From Polaribacter sp. (GTDB taxonomy: Bacteria; Bacteroidota; Bacteroidia; Flavobacteriales; Flavobacteriaceae): 64,000 bases of DNA. The position numbers and the translations under genes were made by a program. Numbering within the stretch: the first letter of the stretch is position 1; each line of letters starts with the position of its first letter. Positions 63,261 to 64,000 of this stretch are shown here, piece by piece. A model generated the notes under the pieces. It was given only the letters and a program-made list of their open reading frames with translations, did not search any database and had not been told where the DNA came from. The DNA lies in the NCBI GenBank assembly GCA_020740485.1, contig DYMN01000006.1:27840-91839 (forward strand). The letters are read 5' to 3'.

Positions 63261-64000
63261 TTAATCAAACTTCTCTGTTTTCATCACTTTTTGACGCATC
63301 AAATTTACATACATTTTTGGAAAAAATTGATACATAAGTTTAGAGAGTTTTGCTGTTTTACCGTAATAGACTCTTTTTCTTTTATTTGAGAAATCTCTAA
63401 AAATCCAATTAGCTACTTCTTGAGCACTCAAAACTTCGTTAATTTCGTGTTTTCTTTCTGTTTTTTCTCTAATTTGGGTAGCGATAAACGTAGGATAAAC
63501 CATCATAATATGTATTTTATTTTCTTGTTCCGCTGCTAAAACACTGAAAAAACCTTCCATGCCAAACTTAGAAGCAGCATAAGCCGTCCTGCCTATAACC
63601 GGTGCAAAGCCTATAACACTTGAAATGTTGATAATACTTCCTTGATTTTGAATGATATCGGATAAAAATAGTTTGGTCATGTAAACCGGTCCATTCAAAT
63701 TGGTATTGATAAGATTTTGATATTTTTCTATTTCATAATCTTTGTCAAATGATTGAATATAAGTTATACCGGCATTGTTTATTAACACATCTATCGAAAT
63801 ATTTGACGCCTTTATCAATCCGCGCGCTTTAACACAGCTTTCCCAACTGCTTACATCACATTGAACGGACAAAACCGATGTTTGTGTGGTTAATTGTGTT
63901 TCTAAAGTATTTAATTTAGCGGTATCTCTCCCCAACAAAACCAAACCAAAACCTTCTTGAGAAAATTTCATCGCCATGGCTTCACCCAATCCACCGTAAG
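63261..64000 (-). CDS. SDR family oxidoreductase, 5' end outside window
   Basis: A short-chain dehydrogenase cut by the right edge of the window. The frame stays open to base 64000, and the last visible residues (YGGLGEAMAMKF) belong to the glycine-rich nucleotide motif, so only about 10 residues are missing. NNAG and the catalytic YAASKFGMEG are present. The TTG at 63989 used in the track is not the real start. It lies upstream of the cysteine-synthase-type gene on the same strand. Substrate unknown. Confidence 0.85.
   Translation of the reverse strand, partial: YGGLGEAMAMKFSQEGFGLVLLGRDTAKLNTLETQLTTQTSVLSVQCDVSSWESCVKARGLIKASNISIDVLINNAGITYIQSFDKDYEIEKYQNLINTNLNGPVYMTKLFLSDIIQNQGSIINISSVIGFAPVIGRTAYAASKFGMEGFFSVLAAEQENKIHIMMVYPTFIATQIREKTERKHEINEVLSAQEVANWIFRDFSNKRKRVYYGKTAKLSKLMYQFFPKMYVNLMRQKVMKTEKFD

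Overview
The window is an AT-rich, gene-dense chromosomal segment from a member of the Bacteroidota, most likely Flavobacteriales or a close relative. Four things support this. There is a 2372-residue SprA, the outer-membrane translocon of the type IX secretion system. Many genes have the Bacteroidota promoter -7 box TAnnTTTG and no Shine-Dalgarno sequence. There are TonB proteins of the flavobacterial PGCKG type, a DUF5686 outer-membrane protein and DUF6341/DUF6427 small proteins. Short flavobacterial interspersed repeats of the CACTGAGCGNAGTCGAAGTG type are also present. There is no prophage, insertion sequence with a transposase, or CRISPR array.

Layout. 1-6.2 kb: end of an M23 peptidase, pgi, then recX and mfd on the minus strand. 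6.3-8.6 kb: a three-gene operon of a PAS protein, a membrane protein and a membrane-anchored J-domain protein. 8.6-14.7 kb: aldehyde dehydrogenase, an SDR, tRNA-Phe with a broken second copy, rplY, prs, tRNA-Leu, ribF, folB and tRNA-Cys. 14.9-22.5 kb: the threonine pathway thrA-thrB-thrC, an MBL hydrolase and a subtilisin-like lipoprotein. 22.7-29.4 kb: a broken lipoprotein gene, then an accessory-looking block of two double-rhodanese exported proteins, an OprO/P-type porin, a Crp/Fnr regulator and a 12-haem cytochrome lipoprotein. 29.6-34.7 kb: dGTPase, an SDR-type threonine dehydrogenase, a serine-palmitoyltransferase-like enzyme, a beta-barrel protein and a GNAT acetyltransferase. 34.7-45.5 kb: two tonB paralogues, a VanZ-like gene, gcvH, sprA, ruvA and a small membrane protein. 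45.6-52.9 kb: the complete histidine operon hisGDCBHAF(IE), preceded by a histidine-rich leader peptide and an attenuator. 53-64 kb: panB, two carboxypeptidase-regulatory-like surface proteins, a YjdF-like membrane protein, a lipoprotein, a DksA-like zinc-finger protein, an ATL protein, trmB, DUF6341, DUF6427, upp, a cysteine-synthase-type enzyme and a truncated SDR.

How the genes work together. The his operon gives the whole route from PRPP to histidine, and prs, which makes PRPP, is also in the window. thrABC run aspartate to threonine except for aspartate-semialdehyde dehydrogenase, while the threonine dehydrogenase near 31 kb would degrade threonine. The 23.3-29.4 kb block reads as a periplasmic module for moving sulfane sulfur and electrons. 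Its regulator gene carries a perfect FNR-type palindrome in its promoter, and the cytochrome gene is preceded directly by a 15-unit, 9-bp minisatellite. I consider this block the best candidate for an undescribed system, but its substrate cannot be read from the sequence.

Other points of interest are the complete His attenuator with a computable antiterminator, a pair of related short elements sitting inside both the thr and the his operons, a disrupted tRNA-Phe copy, and an mfd gene whose conserved N-terminus continues upstream of its only ATG.
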